Shown: positions 49,696-57,480, counted from the stretch's first letter. The stretch: 57,837 bases of DNA from Nitrospira sp. (GCA_011523385.1 WTGX01000031.1:1-57837), one strand, 5' to 3'. Notes: a model not told the origin generated them from the letters alone. Translations and numbers: made by a program.

Positions 49696-50682
49696 ATGCG
49701 CAGAACCTCCCGCCCACACCAGAATTGTCATCCTGAACGAAGTGAAGGATCTCGTCGTTCCCGCAGGCGCAAATCCTTCCGCCTGTTACTCACTCTGCTG
49801 GTTGCCGTTACCGCCGGGGCCGCGGGCTGCCAATCCATCCCCACGGACCGGCAGGTCAGCACCTTTGCGACCGCCACGAGCATGGTCGCCGCCGTGGCCC
49901 GGGACACCCTCGCGGCATCCAACGCCGCCGTGGTCACGCGCAAACTGCGCGAACGCGCCGAAATCGGGGGCGGGGTGGACGACGCGCTCTTCACGCCGCT
50001 GGTCGCGGACGACGCCTACGCCACGCGCATCGAATTCCTGGACGCGCTGGAGCGGTATGCCACGGCGTTGGAAGAACTCGCGTCCGCCGGTCGCGGCAAA
50101 ACCATGGACAAAGCCGTCACCAAATTGGCGGGCGCGCTGGACGCCATGGGCAAGCACTATGAAAGCCTCACCGGGAAGAAAGAGCCGGCCGTGCGCCGCG
50201 GGGCCCTCAAGAAACTCGTCACCGTCATCGGCGGTGAGGTCACGGACGCCCAACGTCGCCAAGGCATCCGCCGCGCCGTGGCGGTCCAGCATACGGTCCT
50301 GCCGGCACTGCTGCCGGTCCTCCGCGACGAAGTGGGCCCCGCGGGCATCTTCGGGATCGCGCACCGCAACCAGGCGGAAGGCGAAAAGGCGACCCTGATG
50401 AGCCGCTACAACACGGACCATCAGCAGGAGCGGTTATCCAAAAACCCCGACGTGCGGCTGAAGCGGTTGAACCGCATCCGGGAGGCGTGGGACAGGGCGG
50501 CGACCGTCAAAACGCTGTACCAACGCCTGCAGGAAGCCGTCGAACACGTCACCATCGCGGAACAGGCGCTCTACGACGCGACCACGGGTGCCGGGAACCC
50601 CGAGCATCTCTTCGAGGCAGTGGGCCGCGTCGCCGACACGGCGCGGGCCGTCAGCCGCATCCGCAAGCAACTGAAGGAGTAA
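49696..50682 (+). CDS. Lipoprotein of unknown function, repeat-derived N-terminus
   Basis: The 328-residue ORF has a lipobox (LLVAVTAGAAGC, Cys at ~45) preceded by an extended basic region that includes CHPERSEGS. That segment is the translation of half a family B repeat (49737-49752). The native start was probably nearer the RRRKSFRLLL stretch. The mature protein is almost all helical (charged repeats such as AVVTRKLRERAE, RLKRLNRIREAW). It overlaps no other gene and is followed after 3 bp by a 103-residue helical protein, probably a partner. Function unknown. Confidence 0.7.
   Translation: MRRTSRPHQNCHPERSEGSRRSRRRKSFRLLLTLLVAVTAGAAGCQSIPTDRQVSTFATATSMVAAVARDTLAASNAAVVTRKLRERAEIGGGVDDALFTPLVADDAYATRIEFLDALERYATALEELASAGRGKTMDKAVTKLAGALDAMGKHYESLTGKKEPAVRRGALKKLVTVIGGEVTDAQRRQGIRRAVAVQHTVLPALLPVLRDEVGPAGIFGIAHRNQAEGEKATLMSRYNTDHQQERLSKNPDVRLKRLNRIREAWDRAATVKTLYQRLQEAVEHVTIAEQALYDATTGAGNPEHLFEAVGRVADTARAVSRIRKQLKE
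49737..49752. repeat. Half family B repeat
   Basis: GTCATCCTGAACGAAGTGAA (49737 onward) then GGATCT; read in frame as HPERSEGS in the lipoprotein N-terminus. Confidence 0.75.
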
Positions 50683-50685
50683 GGC

Positions 50686-50997
50686 ATGAACCTGCGATCC
50701 CGGCTGGTCGAACTCATCAACGCCCTGGACGAACTCCTGTGCAACGTGGCAATGACCGGCGAACTGCGGGAGCAATACCTGCGCCAGCGGGCCCTGCTCT
50801 CCGCCATGCTCGACGAGGTATTGCGCCAGGAGTTCGACAAGCACACCGGCACATACAAGGTCGCAGTCGAGCAAACCAACAAGGCGGTCAAGTCGGCCAA
50901 ACGCGCCCTCCGCGAGACCGAAGAACGCGAGGCCGTCATCCAGGAAATCACCAAAGCCGCCAACGCCATCGACGCCGTCATCAAATTCGCCGTATAG
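50686..50997 (+). CDS. Small helical protein following the lipoprotein
   Basis: The 103 residues are highly helical and charged (LVELINALDELLCNVAMTGELREQYLRQR, then AVKSAKRALRETEEREAVIQEITKAANAIDAVIKF). There is no signal peptide. It starts 3 bp after the lipoprotein stop, with GGAG overlapping that gene's end, so translational coupling is likely. I recognise no family. Confidence 0.65.
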   Translation: MNLRSRLVELINALDELLCNVAMTGELREQYLRQRALLSAMLDEVLRQEFDKHTGTYKVAVEQTNKAVKSAKRALRETEEREAVIQEITKAANAIDAVIKFAV

Positions 50998-51016
50998 CCC
51001 ACCATGTCATTTCGCG

Positions 51017-51087
51017 CCTGCCCCGAGCCTGTCCTGAGCGTAGCGCCAGCGAAATCGAAGGGCCTGCCCTGAGCATAGTCGAAGGGT
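51017..51087. repeat. Family A repeats
   Basis: CCTGTCCTGAGCGTAGCGCC with GAAATCGAAGG, then CCTGCCCTGAGCATAGTCGA with AGG, in tandem between the helical protein gene and the MNT gene. Confidence 0.8.
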
Positions 51088-51187
51088 GCGCAAGGGTGAC
51101 AACGCGTCTCTTCTCCGGCACTTGCGGCCAGGTGCCTGTTTGGGAGAAGATGGACCGTCCCGAAACCGCGCGTGCGGAGCCGTCGTG

Positions 51188-51502
51188 ATGCAGGATCCGG
51201 TCCTCCAGGAATTCCTTGAAAAGATTACCCCGCTACGGAAGCACATCACGCGGGTGATCCTGTTCGGGTCACGCGCACGCGGTGAGCACCGCACGGATTC
51301 GGATTACGACCTGCTCATCGTCGTGCCCCGGAAAGACGACCATCTTCTCGACGGCTTATACGAGGGGGTGATGGACGTGTTGCTCGCCCATGGCCGGCTG
51401 ATCTCCCTGAAAATTTTTCCCGAAGCAGAATTTGAGCGGTTGACACGGTTGCAGACACCCTTCATGCAACGGGTCAACGCCGAAGGGGTGTCCCTTGGAT
51501 AA
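51188..51502 (+). CDS. mntA: MNT-type nucleotidyltransferase (antitoxin of an MNT/HEPN pair)
   Basis: The ATG at 51188 gives 104 residues of the minimal nucleotidyltransferase fold: VILFGSRARGEHRTDSDYDL contains GS...DxD of the polymerase-beta superfamily. In MNT/HEPN systems this protein AMPylates and silences the HEPN ribonuclease. The stop overlaps the HEPN start by 8 bp. A longer reading from 51086 would begin in repeat sequence and is not favoured. Confidence 0.9.
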   Translation: MQDPVLQEFLEKITPLRKHITRVILFGSRARGEHRTDSDYDLLIVVPRKDDHLLDGLYEGVMDVLLAHGRLISLKIFPEAEFERLTRLQTPFMQRVNAEGVSLG

Positions 51503-51893
51503 GGTGCAGCAAGACCTCATCGCCGGGTACCTGACAAAGGCACGCGCAAAGCTCCGCGTGGCGCGGGAACTGGGCAAGCAGCACGCATGGGATGACGCGG
51601 TGTCGCGAGCGTATTATGCGGCGTTTCACGCGGCGCAAGCCGTGTTGCTGGCGGAAGGGCATCAGGCGGAGACCCACCGGGGCCTGCTCACGTTGTTCAG
51701 CCTGGCGTTGGTCAAGACCGGCAAGTTTGAGAAAAAATGGGGAAAATTTCTGGCGAACCTGAAAGACGACCGTGAAGCCGGAGACTATGAGGCACTGTCA
51801 TACGTTGATGAGCAGACGGCAAGCCGGGCACTGGCCGAAGCCGAAGAATTCGTGGAAGAGGTCGAGAAATTTCTCGGGCAACGGAACAGGTAG
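51495..51893 (+). CDS. hepT: HEPN-domain toxin
   Basis: The 132-residue all-helical protein starts at TTG 51495, overlapping the MNT gene. The HEPN signature is SRAYYAAFHAAQAVL, with the Arg and His of the RNase-type motif close together, and EGHQAETHRGL follows. HEPN toxins cleave or modify tRNA and are neutralised by AMPylation from the MNT partner. The pair lies in a repeat-rich stretch with two further toxin-antitoxin modules downstream. Confidence 0.9.
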   Translation: MDKVQQDLIAGYLTKARAKLRVARELGKQHAWDDAVSRAYYAAFHAAQAVLLAEGHQAETHRGLLTLFSLALVKTGKFEKKWGKFLANLKDDREAGDYEALSYVDEQTASRALAEAEEFVEEVEKFLGQRNR

Positions 51894-51982
51894 AGACCAA
51901 CGATCGTTGGTCCCCACATCCGCGCACTCGCAACATTCCCTTTCCTGTCATTGGTATGAAAATAGCCAACGACACCCCAATT

Positions 51983-52118
51983 GTCATTCCGAGCTTGTCC
52001 TGAGCGAAGCGAAGGATCTCGCGCCTGTCCTGAGCTTGTCGAAGGAAGGAATCTGCTTTTCGTCGCGTCGGGTTATTGACGTATTGACGGAGAGATTCTT
52101 CACTTCGTTCAGAATGAC
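51983..52118. repeat. Family B element containing a family A unit
   Basis: GTCATTCCGAGCTTGTCCTG and GAGCGAAGCGAAGGATCT at the left, CCTGTCCTGAGCTTGTCGAA with GGA within, and AGAGATTCTTCACTTCGTTC with AGAATGAC at the right. Confidence 0.8.
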
Positions 52119-52132
52119 AATGATGCAATGAT

Positions 52133-52229
52133 GATCCGGGGGCCGGGGTGAGGGGGACTTTCGTCCGTGTCTTTGCATGCGTCGCCGCGCCATCCCGGGT
52201 CAAAGCCCGGCACCTGCACGCATGGCGCG
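52133..52229 (+). repeat. Long direct repeat upstream of the AbrB-PIN module (copy 1)
   Basis: GATCCGGGGGCCGGGGTGAG continues through ACTTTCGTCCGTGTCTTTGC to CATCCCGGGTCAAAGCCCGG and CATGGCGCG. The same ~96 bases recur at 53098-53193 with only a few differences. Each copy sits just before a toxin-antitoxin operon. Confidence 0.85.
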
Positions 52230-52234
52230 TTCTC

Positions 52235-52266
52235 TTGACCATCACGGGGTAAGACGTTATCTTACC
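52235..52266 (+). promoter_or_regulatory. Promoter and operator of the AbrB-PIN toxin-antitoxin operon
   Basis: TTGACC (52235-52240), 17 bp and TATCTT (52258-52263) form the promoter. A perfect dyad GGTAAGA-CGTTA-TCTTACC (52248-52266) covers the -10 box, 4 bp before the antitoxin ATG. This fits autorepression by the antitoxin. Confidence 0.75.
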
Positions 52267-52270
52267 TGTC

Positions 52271-52513
52271 ATGAATACGGTCATGTCATCAAAAGGTCAG
52301 ATCATCATACCAGCCAAGTTTCGCCGCCAGGACAACATCGAAGCCGGGCAAGCATTTGATGTGGAACGGGTGGATAAAGGCAAATATCGTCTGACAGCAA
52401 CGGCTCCACCGAAGAATCACGGATTGGTGGACACGCTACTCGCCTGTCCGGTGAAGGGGTGGTTCACGCCGATTGAATCGGAGTCCACCGACTCGCTTGA
52501 AGGACCATCGTGA
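52271..52513 (+). CDS. AbrB/MazE-type antitoxin
   Basis: The 80-residue protein opens with the swapped-hairpin AbrB signature MSSKGQIIIPAKFRRQDNIEAGQ and FDVERVDKGKYRLTA. The C-terminal tail would bind the PIN toxin. The gene stop overlaps the toxin GTG (GTGA). The dyad directly upstream is its probable operator. Confidence 0.92.
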   Translation: MNTVMSSKGQIIIPAKFRRQDNIEAGQAFDVERVDKGKYRLTATAPPKNHGLVDTLLACPVKGWFTPIESESTDSLEGPS

Positions 52514-52917
52514 CGTGTCTCGTCGATGCCAATGTGCTGTGCGAAGCCACCAGGCCCAGTCCGGACCCGCGGGTCATCGAGTGGCTCACGCGTCACGAAC
52601 GCGACCTTGTCGTCAACCCGGTGGTCCTTGGGGAAGTTCGCTTCGGGATCCTGCTGCTTCCATCCGGTCGGCGGCGAAGAAAACTGGAAAGCTGGTTCGA
52701 TGAGGTCACTCGACGCATTCACTGCGTACCATGGGACGCGGAGACGGGATGGCGTTGGGCAGAACTCCTGGCGCATCTCCGGACGCTCGGCAGACCGATG
52801 CCGATCAAAGACAGTCTCATTGCCGCAACCGCCCTCACTCATGAATTGTCACTTGCGACCCGAAATCGGCGGGATTTTGAAGCCTGCGGGGTAGAACTCG
52901 TGGACCCGTTTGTTTGA
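52510..52917 (+). CDS. vapC: PIN-domain toxin (VapC)
   Basis: The 135-residue PIN domain starts at GTG 52510. Acidic residues are in CLVDANVLCEA, VVLGEVRFGIL, IKDSLIAATAL and ATRNRRDF, as in FitB/VapC-type toxins. The AbrB-type antitoxin is encoded immediately upstream. The target RNA is not predictable. Confidence 0.93.
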   Translation: MTCLVDANVLCEATRPSPDPRVIEWLTRHERDLVVNPVVLGEVRFGILLLPSGRRRRKLESWFDEVTRRIHCVPWDAETGWRWAELLAHLRTLGRPMPIKDSLIAATALTHELSLATRNRRDFEACGVELVDPFV

Positions 52918-53299
52918 AGAGAACAGGGGTATCTCGCTGGTGACGTGCCCCTGGACCCCCGACCCCCTCCGTCATCCCCGACTTCTCTTTCCGTCAGCCC
53001 CGCACACCCTTCGACTATGCTCAGGGCAGGCGCAGGAATCCAGCGTCTTAGTCTTTTACTCCCTCGCCCCTTGAGGGAGAGAGCCTGCCCCGGACTTGAT
53101 CCGGGGGCCGGGGTGAGGGGGACTTTCGTCCGTGTCTTTGCATGCGTCGCCGCGCCATCCCGGGTCAAAGCCCGGGACCTGCCTCATGGCGCGATTTTTC
53201 CACCTGCCGCGTTGCGGCTCGCCCGCGTCGGCGCTATCATTCCACAAATCAGGCACCGGACACTGTCGCCACCACCGAATTGATGGAAGGAGACCGGGG
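52918..53299. other. Repeat-rich intergenic region
   Basis: No gene is seen. It contains a GTCATCCCCGAC end, a family A unit (53005-53035, CCTTCGACTATGCTCAGGGC), a CCCCGGACTTGATCCGGGG element and the second copy of the long direct repeat (53098-53193). Promoter signals for the DUF433 gene were not identified with confidence. Confidence 0.65.
53098..53193 (+). repeat. Long direct repeat upstream of the DUF433 module (copy 2)
   Basis: Near-identical to 52133-52229 from GATCCGGGGGCCGGGGTGAG to CATGGCGCG. It lies about 107 bp before the DUF433 start. Confidence 0.85.
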
Positions 53300-53527
53300 A
53301 TGGAACGCATTACCGTCAATCCGAGAATACTCGGGGGGAAACCCATCATCGAGGGGACTCGTATATCCGTGGAATTCATCCTTGATTTGCTCGCGTCGGA
53401 CGTGAGCGAAGAAGACATTCTGGCGGACTATCCACACTTGAACCGGGAAGACATTCGTGCGTGCCTGAGATATGCCGCTCGCTGTTATAGGAACGAGGTC
53501 TATCTCGAGGTCAAACCGACAACGTGA
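53300..53527 (+). CDS. DUF433-family antitoxin
   Basis: The ATG at 53300 follows GGAAGGAG and gives 75 residues of the DUF433 family: ITVNPRILGGKPIIEGTRI, ILDLLASDVSEEDILADYP and IRACLRYAARC. These are winged-helix-like antitoxins paired with DUF5615 PIN-like toxins. The stop overlaps the toxin GTG. Longer in-frame versions would extend into repeat sequence. Confidence 0.9.
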   Translation: MERITVNPRILGGKPIIEGTRISVEFILDLLASDVSEEDILADYPHLNREDIRACLRYAARCYRNEVYLEVKPTT

Positions 53528-53766
53528 AATTTCATCAGGTGCGAATCCTCGCCGACGAGAACGTCTCGCCGAAGGTCGTGGCGTTTCTCAGGGACCAGGG
53601 TATCGACGTGGTGGATACGAAGGAGCGGGGATGGCAAGGCAAGAGCGACGACGAATTGCTGGAAACGGCATATCAGGAAAATCGTTGGGTATTGACCCAC
53701 GATAGTGATTTTGGTTCGTTAGCCACCCTCCCTCTGTTAGCCCCGCAAAACCTGCCCCTGACTTGA
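53524..53766 (+). pseudogene. DUF5615 PIN-like toxin, truncated by a dispersed repeat
   Basis: From GTG 53524 the sequence follows the DUF5615 family: VRILADENVSPKVVAFLRDQ, GIDVVDTKERGWQGKSDDELL, and VLTHDSDFGSLA near residue 67. The normal protein continues ~45 residues (a final beta strand and helices). Here it runs into repeat sequence encoding TLPLLAPQNLPLT and stops at 53766. The catalytic acids are present but the fold's C-terminal part is lost, so the toxin is probably inactive while its antitoxin remains intact. Confidence 0.8.
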
Positions 53767-53884
53767 TCCGGGAGCAGGAATCCAGAGTCGTTGTTTTCAC
53801 GGACGCATAAAAAAGAAAACCCCTGGATCCCCGATTAAAAATAGCCTGTCCCTGACGTTCTTAATCAGGGATCGAGAATGACAG
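53726..53884. repeat. Compound repeat at the toxin truncation point
   Basis: It starts with CCCTCCCTCTGTTAGCCCCG and a TTGATCCGGGAGCAGGAATC unit (family C type), then CCCCTGGATCCCCGATTAAA and TTAATCAGGGATCGAGAATG. It forms the junction between the truncated toxin gene and the outer-membrane protein gene. Confidence 0.75.
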
Positions 53885-53931
53885 AGACAGACAAAGGCAA
53901 AACACGAAGATGCTGGATGCCTGAATCCCAG

Positions 53932-54990
53932 CTAGAGCCGCCAGCGGAGAGCCGTATGCAGGCCGATATCGGGCGCGGCCCGGTGCAGGCCGTCATCTTC
54001 GGTGACGGCGATTTCGAGCGTCGCCTGGTCGGTCACCCGGATGGACCCGCCGAAGCCGAGGATGATCACCGGGTCGGCGAGCACGTCCAAATCCGAGGAA
54101 GAATAGGGCGAGGAATGCACGTCCACCTGCACCGTCAAATTCAAGCGGGACAGGGCGCGCCAGGTGGCGCTCGCCCGTCCGAACCCGATGAACGGGCCGC
54201 CCATGCTCGACAGGCGCTTCGGCGGCTCGGCGACCAGGAGGCCCAACGTTGCCGTGTACAACCAGGCGCGGGATTCGGCCGACCAGGGCAAAGCGCCCGA
54301 GGTTTCCGCCCAGAGCGACGTGGAAAAGCGGCCCAACCCCGTGAATGAGCCGGCGTTCCCGGTCGGGATCTTCACGTTGCCCCGGATGGTCAACCCGTCA
54401 TTTTGGATGGGCCAGTCCGGCACCGCATACCCGACGCCGAGCGCCAGGTCGCCCAGCGAGAACACGTCCTGCTGGAGATTCACGCGGGCGCCGGTGCCGT
54501 CCCCGTAGATCAGGGCCAAACGATCATGCGGGACCACGTCCCGCCCGCCTTGCGGCAGGCCGAAGAAGTCGTGCCAACCCTCGATGAAGCTGTCGAACAC
54601 CCCGCCGTGGTACCCGACGGCGGACAATTCCAGAAAATATTCCCAACGGGGCCGGAACCCGCGGCGCAGCATGAGGCTGGTGCGGTAAGTCTCGCCATCG
54701 AGCAGGAGACGCTCGGACCCCGAGGCGGCGCTACTCAGATACGACGCGGTGTCCACCGCAAAAGTGAGGTGCGACGACCCGGGCGACATCGTGCGCGTCC
54801 CCACGGACACCGGGACGCCGTACGGGACAAAAAACGGGTTCAGGTTGACGATGCGCAGGGGCATGGCCACCGCGTCGTCGTCAAACTCACCCGAGACCGC
54901 GGCAGCCGGCCAGGAGACCATGAACACGCACGTCAGGGCGGTGGAGATCGCGGAGCGTGGCATACACAACAGACGGAACCAGGTAATCAT
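53932..54990 (-). CDS. DUF3187-family outer-membrane protein
   Basis: The ATG at 54990 (AAGGA upstream) gives 352 residues with a signal peptide (TALTCVFMVSWPAAAVSG). The sequence matches the DUF3187 family: NLNPFFVPYGVP, FAVDTASYL, LDGETYRTSLMLRRG, SFIEGWHDFFGLPQGGRD and a beta-barrel pattern of alternating residues to the C-terminal ALRWRL. It is an outer-membrane barrel with unknown cargo. The reading frame upstream of 54990 passes through a dispersed repeat (TLTPALSQRERE) and is not part of the protein. Confidence 0.85.
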   Translation of the reverse strand: MITWFRLLCMPRSAISTALTCVFMVSWPAAAVSGEFDDDAVAMPLRIVNLNPFFVPYGVPVSVGTRTMSPGSSHLTFAVDTASYLSSAASGSERLLLDGETYRTSLMLRRGFRPRWEYFLELSAVGYHGGVFDSFIEGWHDFFGLPQGGRDVVPHDRLALIYGDGTGARVNLQQDVFSLGDLALGVGYAVPDWPIQNDGLTIRGNVKIPTGNAGSFTGLGRFSTSLWAETSGALPWSAESRAWLYTATLGLLVAEPPKRLSSMGGPFIGFGRASATWRALSRLNLTVQVDVHSSPYSSSDLDVLADPVIILGFGGSIRVTDQATLEIAVTEDDGLHRAAPDIGLHTALRWRL

Positions 54991-55325
54991 AAACAGCATC
55001 CTTATCGTGATGATGACGGAAGAGTGGAATGATCGATCAATATGCCGCTGCCGGCCCGGAACGGATTGTGGCATTCCAACAGGCAAACATTCAAATGTCC
55101 AACCCCATGTGTCATTCCCGCGCATCCTTCGACTCCACTTTTTGCCTTCGTAGCGGCGCCATCTCATGGCGCGTTTCTCCCTCTCCCGCTGGGAGAGGGC
55201 CGGGGTGAGGGTGCATTCCTCGTTTTGGAACGCAAATGCCAAAACAGTCCCGCATGCGTCGAACAATCACACAAGAATGAACGAAAAAGAAAAACAAGAA
55301 TTAACGAAAAAGAAAGACAAAAGGC

Positions 55326-55354
55326 TTGACACATTCACCACTCATTCGTACAAT
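55326..55354 (+). promoter_or_regulatory. Upstream sigma70-type promoter
   Basis: Perfect TTGACA (55326-55331), 17-bp spacer and TACAAT (55349-55354). It lies 230 bp before the lipoprotein and directly ahead of the AATCGTT repeats; it could drive a long leader or a small RNA. Confidence 0.7.
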
Positions 55355-55361
55355 CCCTAAC

Positions 55362-55436
55362 AATCGTTCAAACGCGTAACGGTTTACGGGTTCCAATCGT
55401 TAATCACGTTTCAATCATCAAGCCGTTCTAATCGTT
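55362..55436. repeat. Three spaced AATCGTT motifs
   Basis: AATCGTT occurs at 55362-55368, 55395-55401 and 55430-55436, spaced 33 and 35 bp (about three helical turns). It sits between two promoters. Confidence 0.6.
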
Positions 55437-55481
55437 TGATGTTTGACGTAGGCAGGAGGGAAGCAAAAAACACATGAAGGC

Positions 55482-55510
55482 TTGACTTCGCCATACGCCA
55501 ACCGTAGAAT
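55482..55510 (+). promoter_or_regulatory. Proximal promoter of the large lipoprotein gene
   Basis: TTGACT (55482-55487), 17-bp spacer and TAGAAT (55505-55510). The transcript would start near 55517, leaving a ~70-nt leader with AAAGGAG before the ATG. Confidence 0.7.
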
Positions 55511-55586
55511 CGTGCAAAACTCGCAAATTATGTACGTAATCTACTCTCTCTCTCTATAACTCATCAATCAAAGGAGACAAGACAAC

Positions 55587-57434
55587 ATGGACATGAAACG
55601 ATTCTTTTTGTATGCAATCGTGATTACCGCCTTGGCGTTGGCGGGGTGCGGTGGCGGCGGCGGCGGAACGAGCCTGATGGTTGATGGTGAACGAGCCACA
55701 CAGGCGCTGATCGATGCGTTACAAGGCAGGGCCAACACAGCGGAAGGTCAAGCCACTGCAGCGAATATGACGCTGGGTGCCATCCGAACGGCGTTAGGCC
55801 TGATGGCCGATGCAGACCAAGCCGAGATCGAGGGGGCCATCACGAAACTGCAGAACGCAAATCCGGAAGATCCGGTCATTGCTCAATTACGAACGCAGTT
55901 GGAGTTGGCAGCCGATGCGACCCCGGCCATGATCATGGATGCCATTGATGAGCTGCAAGGCATGGAAATGGCGACGCCTGATAGTGAAGATATGATAGCG
56001 GCGGCAAAAGCGCCGGCGATCGCGGACCCTGATGGTGACGGGATGACGGGAGAGAACAACGCGACCGATGAAGAGGAAGCCAATGACGACCTCACCAATC
56101 CCATGCGGCCGGGGAAAATGACCGGGACGGCCGATGACTTTTCGGCCAGTGCAGGCGGGATAGGTATGCCGGCGATCCTTGCTTTTGGTGCTGCAGGTAC
56201 TGCTGCAGAATATGACAGATTGGGGATGCCCGACGCCGGTATCGACGATGATGACGAATTTGTCATGACGTCGGAAGGAATGGTGGACGGCTTTGCCCGC
56301 AATAAACATACCCGGACCGTCGAAGAAGTGACCACGGATACGGTCACGGTGTTTGACAACCGCGATGATCCGAAAGATGTGGCGTACATGACGTTTTATT
56401 CGACCACTGCCGCAGGCGACAGGGACGCGGTCACCAGTGCCAACGCTGCTGGCGTGTTGACTCTTGATGGGACCGACGTTGCGACCCACCACGCCCTGTT
56501 CTCTGCGTCCGCGTTCCCGTCTGCTAGGAATCAGACGTTTACCTATGCAGACGACGATCCCGATACCGATGCGGATGAGGAAATGAATGGCGGCCGGGAT
56601 TTCAAAGGCACGTTCAACGGCGTTCCGGGTACGTTTGCATGTACTACCGACTCTTGCACGGCTGTGACTAACTCGAATAGCCAGCTTACCTCACTCACCG
56701 GCACGTGGACCTTCACGCCGAACGCTGTTGCCGAGGACGCGGACCCGCACATGATCAGGCGCATCAATTTCGACGCCGATTACTTGGCGTTCGGGTACTG
56801 GCTGCAAGGGACGACGGTCAGGGGCAAGACGACGTACAAGATCGGCACTTTCGCGACTGGCTCCATGCCGTTCGCCGGTGGCGCGGCGGGAACCGCGGTC
56901 GCGGCGCTGATGGGCTCGGCGACCTATTCGGGTCCGGCGGCCGGGATGTTCGTGATGAAGACCGACATCGACGGCGACAACAAGGGTCCCGTGCCGACCA
57001 GTGCCGGCAAGTTCACGGCCGACACCTCACTGACGGCGAATTTCGGCGCCACCACTATGAGTGCGACAGACTTCTCCATCAGCGGCACGGTGGATAACTT
57101 CCAACTCACGAATCATGACGGGAGTTCGGTTGACAATGACTGGTCACTCAATTTGAACATAGCCCGCTTTGCGACGCCGGCATTCAGTGTGAGCACCGGC
57201 AATGTGGAAAGCTTCTCCTCACATGGCCGCGAATTCAACGGTACCACCGGTCCGATGGGTTCGCTGGGCAGATGGGAAGGCCAATTCTACGGCGCACAGG
57301 TAACTGATAATGATCAAACCGCCACTGTGAATGAGGCAGCAAGCGGGTACCCGACCGGCGTGGCTGGCGAATTCATCGGTCATTTTACAACCGGGCATGC
57401 CATCGGTGCCTTCGGCGCCGAGCTTGACCCGTAA
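55587..57434 (+). CDS. Large surface-type lipoprotein with TbpB-like C-terminal barrel
   Basis: The 615-residue protein has AAAGGAG before its ATG and a lipoprotein signal (ALALAGCGGGGG, Cys at ~21). Residues ~30-150 are Ala-rich helices (coiled-coil-like). An acidic DPDGDGMTGENN stretch (possible calcium-type loop) follows. The rest is beta-rich, with two handle/barrel-like sections and a C-terminal barrel ending GEFIGHFTTGHAIGAFGAE. This resembles TbpB/Slam-dependent surface lipoproteins. A strong terminator follows. Ligand unknown; iron or heme carriers are a possibility only. Confidence 0.78.
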   Translation: MDMKRFFLYAIVITALALAGCGGGGGGTSLMVDGERATQALIDALQGRANTAEGQATAANMTLGAIRTALGLMADADQAEIEGAITKLQNANPEDPVIAQLRTQLELAADATPAMIMDAIDELQGMEMATPDSEDMIAAAKAPAIADPDGDGMTGENNATDEEEANDDLTNPMRPGKMTGTADDFSASAGGIGMPAILAFGAAGTAAEYDRLGMPDAGIDDDDEFVMTSEGMVDGFARNKHTRTVEEVTTDTVTVFDNRDDPKDVAYMTFYSTTAAGDRDAVTSANAAGVLTLDGTDVATHHALFSASAFPSARNQTFTYADDDPDTDADEEMNGGRDFKGTFNGVPGTFACTTDSCTAVTNSNSQLTSLTGTWTFTPNAVAEDADPHMIRRINFDADYLAFGYWLQGTTVRGKTTYKIGTFATGSMPFAGGAAGTAVAALMGSATYSGPAAGMFVMKTDIDGDNKGPVPTSAGKFTADTSLTANFGATTMSATDFSISGTVDNFQLTNHDGSSVDNDWSLNLNIARFATPAFSVSTGNVESFSSHGREFNGTTGPMGSLGRWEGQFYGAQVTDNDQTATVNEAASGYPTGVAGEFIGHFTTGHAIGAFGAELDP

Positions 57435-57480
57435 ACGCGATTGCAACGATCAACGGCCGTTCAAGCGAACGGTCGATAGC

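Larger units (their letters stand above)
51894..52270. other. Repeat-rich intergenic region
   Basis: No gene is seen. It holds a family B element with an inserted family A unit (51983-52118), the first copy of a ~97-bp direct repeat (52133-52229) and the promoter/operator of the AbrB-PIN module (52235-52266). Confidence 0.7.
54991..55586. other. Promoter and repeat region between divergent genes
   Basis: No convincing gene lies here. 55120-55215 is repeat-derived (CTCCCTCTCCCGCTGGGAGA, GGGCCGGGGTGAGGGTGC). The 55326-55510 stretch carries two plus-strand promoters and three AATCGTT repeats in an AT-rich background. 55541-55560 has a run of CT dinucleotides. Confidence 0.65.

Noticed and set aside
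54991-55266. Longer N-terminus of the DUF3187 protein
   Set aside because: The extension translates a dispersed repeat (TLTPALSQRERE) and precedes the true signal peptide.
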